DNA from: Subtercola sp. PAMC28395
Lineage (GTDB): Bacteria > Actinomycetota > Actinomycetes > Actinomycetales > Microbacteriaceae
Length of the DNA: 64,000 nucleotides
Reading direction: 5' to 3'
Assembly: GCF_018889995.1 (NCBI RefSeq)
Contig: NZ_CP076547.1
Span: 1,550,001-1,614,000, forward strand
Shown: one piece after another, positions 61,896-64,000 of the stretch
Position numbering within the stretch: position 1 is the stretch's first letter
How the letters are laid out: every line of letters begins with the position of its first letter
The notes under the pieces: model-generated
What the model saw: the letters and a program-made list of their open reading frames with translations, nothing else
Database searches by the model: none
What the model was told of the DNA's origin: nothing
Program-made: the position numbers and the translations under genes

Positions 61896-62879
61896 ATGCC
61901 CGTAACAACCGTCGAGAAAGACCTCGACCAGCTCACCATCACCATCGTCGCCGATTTCACGGCATCACTCCAGCGGCTGTGGGACGCGTATCTCGACCCC
62001 CGGCAGATCGAGCGGTTCTGGGGCCCGCCCACCTACCCCGCCACGTTCCTTCGCCACGACGCCGTGTCGGGCGGCCGCAGCGTCTACAAGATGACCGGCC
62101 CGACGGGCGACGAGCACTACGGGTGCTGGGAGTGGGAGGCGCTCACCCCAGGCACCTCGTTCGAGGTGGTCGACTGGTTCGCCGATGCGACCGGCGCGCC
62201 GAACACCGAGCTCCCGTCGACCCGCATGACGCTCACCTTCGAAGCGACAGGCACCGGCTCCCGCCTGACGAGCATCGCGAAATTCGGCTCACTCGAACAG
62301 CTCGAGCAGCTCGTCGAGATGGGCATGCTCGAGGGCACCAGAGAGGCGATGTCGCAGATCGACGCCGTGCTCGCCGACCTTGCGGCCTTCGCCGCCGACA
62401 GGGCTGTGGATGCCCAGTTCCTCAGTGACACGCAGGTGCGCGTTGCCCGCGTCATCCGGGGCCCGCTCGACGAGGTCTGGCGCGCGCACACCGACGCCGA
62501 GCTGATGAAGCAGTGGCTTCTCGGCCCCGACGGGTGGACGATGCCGGTGTGCGAGATCGCCACGAACGTCGGTGACACGTACCGCTATGAGTGGGAGCCG
62601 GCGGGCGGCGGCCAGGGCTTCGGTTTCACAGGCGAGCTGCTCGAATCCGAAGCGCCGACCCGTGCGGTCACGACCGAAGCCATGATCGGCACTGACTTCC
62701 CGGCGACGCGCAACGAGCTCACGCTCACGCCCGTGGAGACGGGCACGCTTCTCACGCTCGTGATCACGTACGCGAACGTCGAGCAACGCGACGCCATTCT
62801 CGCGACGGGCATGACCGACGGCATGGAGACGAGTTACGCGCGGCTCGAAGGGCTGATCGGGAACAACGTGCCCGCCTAG
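61896..62879 (+). CDS. two-domain SRPBCC (AHSA1-type) protein
   Basis: 327 residues with two START-like domains: about 8-155 (ASLQRLWDAYLDPRQIERFWGPP) and about 170-325 (GPLDEVWRAHTDAELMKQWLLGPDGW). Each carries the AHSA1 opening helix and the W-GP-(T/D)Y motif. These folds bind hydrophobic ligands. It lies in the ArsR gene's operon, so it is probably induced or repressed with it. No catalytic residue can be named. Confidence 0.85.
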   Translation: MPVTTVEKDLDQLTITIVADFTASLQRLWDAYLDPRQIERFWGPPTYPATFLRHDAVSGGRSVYKMTGPTGDEHYGCWEWEALTPGTSFEVVDWFADATGAPNTELPSTRMTLTFEATGTGSRLTSIAKFGSLEQLEQLVEMGMLEGTREAMSQIDAVLADLAAFAADRAVDAQFLSDTQVRVARVIRGPLDEVWRAHTDAELMKQWLLGPDGWTMPVCEIATNVGDTYRYEWEPAGGGQGFGFTGELLESEAPTRAVTTEAMIGTDFPATRNELTLTPVETGTLLTLVITYANVEQRDAILATGMTDGMETSYARLEGLIGNNVPA

Positions 62880-62952
62880 CGTGAAGTCCGAGCATCCGAT
62901 GCGGATAGTGGTGCCTGAGCCTGATGTCACCGGTTCGACGTAGCGTGGAACC

Positions 62953-63807
62953 ATGACAAATGGTGCATTGGTTCTTGCTGGTGGCGGTCTCTCGGGCATC
63001 GCGTGGGAGACGGGGTTGCTGCTTGGCATCCAGGATGTCGAGCCTGAGGCGGCGGCCCGCATCATTGGTGCACCGACGACGCTGATCGGCACCTCGGCTG
63101 GCTCGAACGTCGCGGCTCACCTTGCTGCGGGAACACCACTTCAGCGTCTTTTCGACCGGCAACTCGAGGAGAAGACTGCTGAAGTCTACGTCGAGGTGGA
63201 CTTCGTCTCGTTCATGGCGAGCATGGCCGAGGCTCAGGCCGAAGCGAACTCGGCCGATGACGCTCGCAGGAGGATCGGAACGATCGCCATGAACACCGAG
63301 ACGATCGACCGTGCCATTCGTCGTGGTGTGATCGAATCCCGGCTCGGCGATCTGGAGTGGAACAATCGTGATCTGCGCATCACTGCTGTCGATGCCGACA
63401 CCGGAGTTCCCCTGATCTTCGACCGCGATTCCGGTGTCTCGCTCGTCGATGCGGTTGAGGCGAGCTCGGCGGTGCCGGGAGTCTGGCCGGTCGTTCCCAT
63501 CGCGGGTCACCGTTATATCGACGGCGGCGTGCGCACCATGGCGAACGCCGATCTGGCTGCCGGTTTCGATCCTGTGCTGGTGTTGATTCCGCAGGCCGAG
63601 CGTACGCCTGCTGGTGCCTCGATCAGCCCGGCCGAACTCGAAGCTCTTGCGCCGTCGCGCGTGCACGTGGTGTACGCCGACGATGTTTCTCTCGCTGCTT
63701 TCGGAGCCAACCCGCTCGACCCGGGCGTGCGCAGGCCGTCGGCGCTCGCCGGCCGTACTCTTGGCCAGAGCATCGCGGCGGAGGTTGCCGCCTTCTGGCG
63801 TGGGTGA
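62953..63807 (+). CDS. patatin-like phospholipase
   Basis: 284 residues. GGGLSGIAWE (10-19) is the oxyanion loop, GTSAGS (46-51) holds the nucleophile Ser48 and YIDGG (188-192) the catalytic Asp190. It hydrolyses ester bonds of lipids; no signal peptide is visible, so it acts in the cytosol or at the inner membrane. It stands alone, after the SRPBCC gene. Confidence 0.9.
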   Translation: MTNGALVLAGGGLSGIAWETGLLLGIQDVEPEAAARIIGAPTTLIGTSAGSNVAAHLAAGTPLQRLFDRQLEEKTAEVYVEVDFVSFMASMAEAQAEANSADDARRRIGTIAMNTETIDRAIRRGVIESRLGDLEWNNRDLRITAVDADTGVPLIFDRDSGVSLVDAVEASSAVPGVWPVVPIAGHRYIDGGVRTMANADLAAGFDPVLVLIPQAERTPAGASISPAELEALAPSRVHVVYADDVSLAAFGANPLDPGVRRPSALAGRTLGQSIAAEVAAFWRG

Positions 63808-63945
63808 GCGTTCGCCCGAGGATCTCTGACCACGGGCATCCGCGAACCTCACTGATGAGTGTTTCTGGGGGCCGACACGACAGACATTGCGTTGCGAGCG
63901 ACAATCGCGGATCGGCGAGCCCAATTACGGGGCTGACGACGATGA

Positions 63946-64000
63946 GTGAGTAATACTGTGGGTGAAGACCTCAACCGCTCAGAAAGCGTGTTCATGAACA
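63946..64000 (+). CDS. possible 5' end of a gene cut by the window edge
   Basis: From GTG 63946 (or GTG 63958) a frame stays open to the window end with a plausible start, VSNTVGEDLNRSESVFMN. No ribosome-binding site is convincing, and 18 codons do not allow a family call. Confidence 0.25.
   Translation, partial: MSNTVGEDLNRSESVFMN

Noticed and set aside
62764..63924. A 386-codon minus-strand frame opposite the patatin-like gene
   Set aside because: The plus strand has the GTSAGS and DGG motifs; the minus peptide has no recognisable feature.

Overview
The window is high-GC DNA (roughly 60-65 percent by eye) with dense, short-spaced genes, GTG starts, SRPBCC, patatin and septum-formation-type proteins, Kup and FadR-type regulators. 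This fits an actinobacterium of the Micrococcales, most likely a Microbacteriaceae relative (family placement is inference). It reads as an ordinary catabolic chromosome segment with accessory DNA at both ends.

Layout. 1-4400 is accessory: the 3' part of an IS256-family element, an HNH nuclease gene cut by that element, a small conserved gene, a GIY-YIG nuclease gene frameshifted in an (AT)6 tract, an IS1380-family transposase and a decayed secreted-protein gene. 4600-17008 carries an Ntn-hydrolase (choloylglycine hydrolase family), a DUF262/DUF1524 restriction-type nuclease, a putative Fe(II)/2OG-type oxygenase, secreted proteins (intradiol dioxygenase-like, lysozyme-like, META-domain), a metallo-hydrolase, a lipid kinase and tRNA-Glu. 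17199-24124 is a FadR-type regulator divergent from a ribose-type ABC transporter, an amidase and a PxpA (LamB/YcsF) protein: a probable amide or lactam uptake and hydrolysis operon. 24225-29004 holds small housekeeping or stress genes and RtcB. 29192-34641 is a NitT/TauT-type ABC transporter divergent from a CitA/CitB-type two-component system. 35262-42342 is a peptide-type ABC transporter in one operon with an NtaA/SnaA flavin monooxygenase and a free-standing OmpR-type DNA-binding domain. Kup and a lactonase-like metallo-hydrolase follow.

45700-54231 is the second accessory island: a broken DUF427 gene, a HigA remnant, an MNT nucleotidyltransferase, two diverged copies of an SSB-like gene (one truncated), two toxin-antitoxin-like pairs, a Nudix hydrolase, and a co-directional trio of HSDR_N-type nuclease, HIRAN protein and ScoMcrA-SRA-like/PD-(D/E)XK protein that may be a defence system. 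An intact IS256 copy with an 11-bp repeated flank closes the island. 54317-63807 returns to catabolism: an Eis-like acetyltransferase, a hydroxyquinol/hydroquinone degradation cluster (maleylacetate reductase, FAD aromatic hydroxylase, alpha/beta hydrolase, hydroxyquinol 1,2-dioxygenase, LinE/PcpA-like dioxygenase), an ArsR regulator with a paired SRPBCC protein, and a patatin-like phospholipase.

The two IS256 copies lie in opposite orientation about 52 kb apart and encode identical protein over the shared region, so the segment between them could invert by recombination. Noncoding structures of interest are three 114-bp tandem repeats, five 17-bp tandem repeats, a perfect 22-bp-arm hairpin, a probable FadR-type operator and a leader with two mutually exclusive hairpins.
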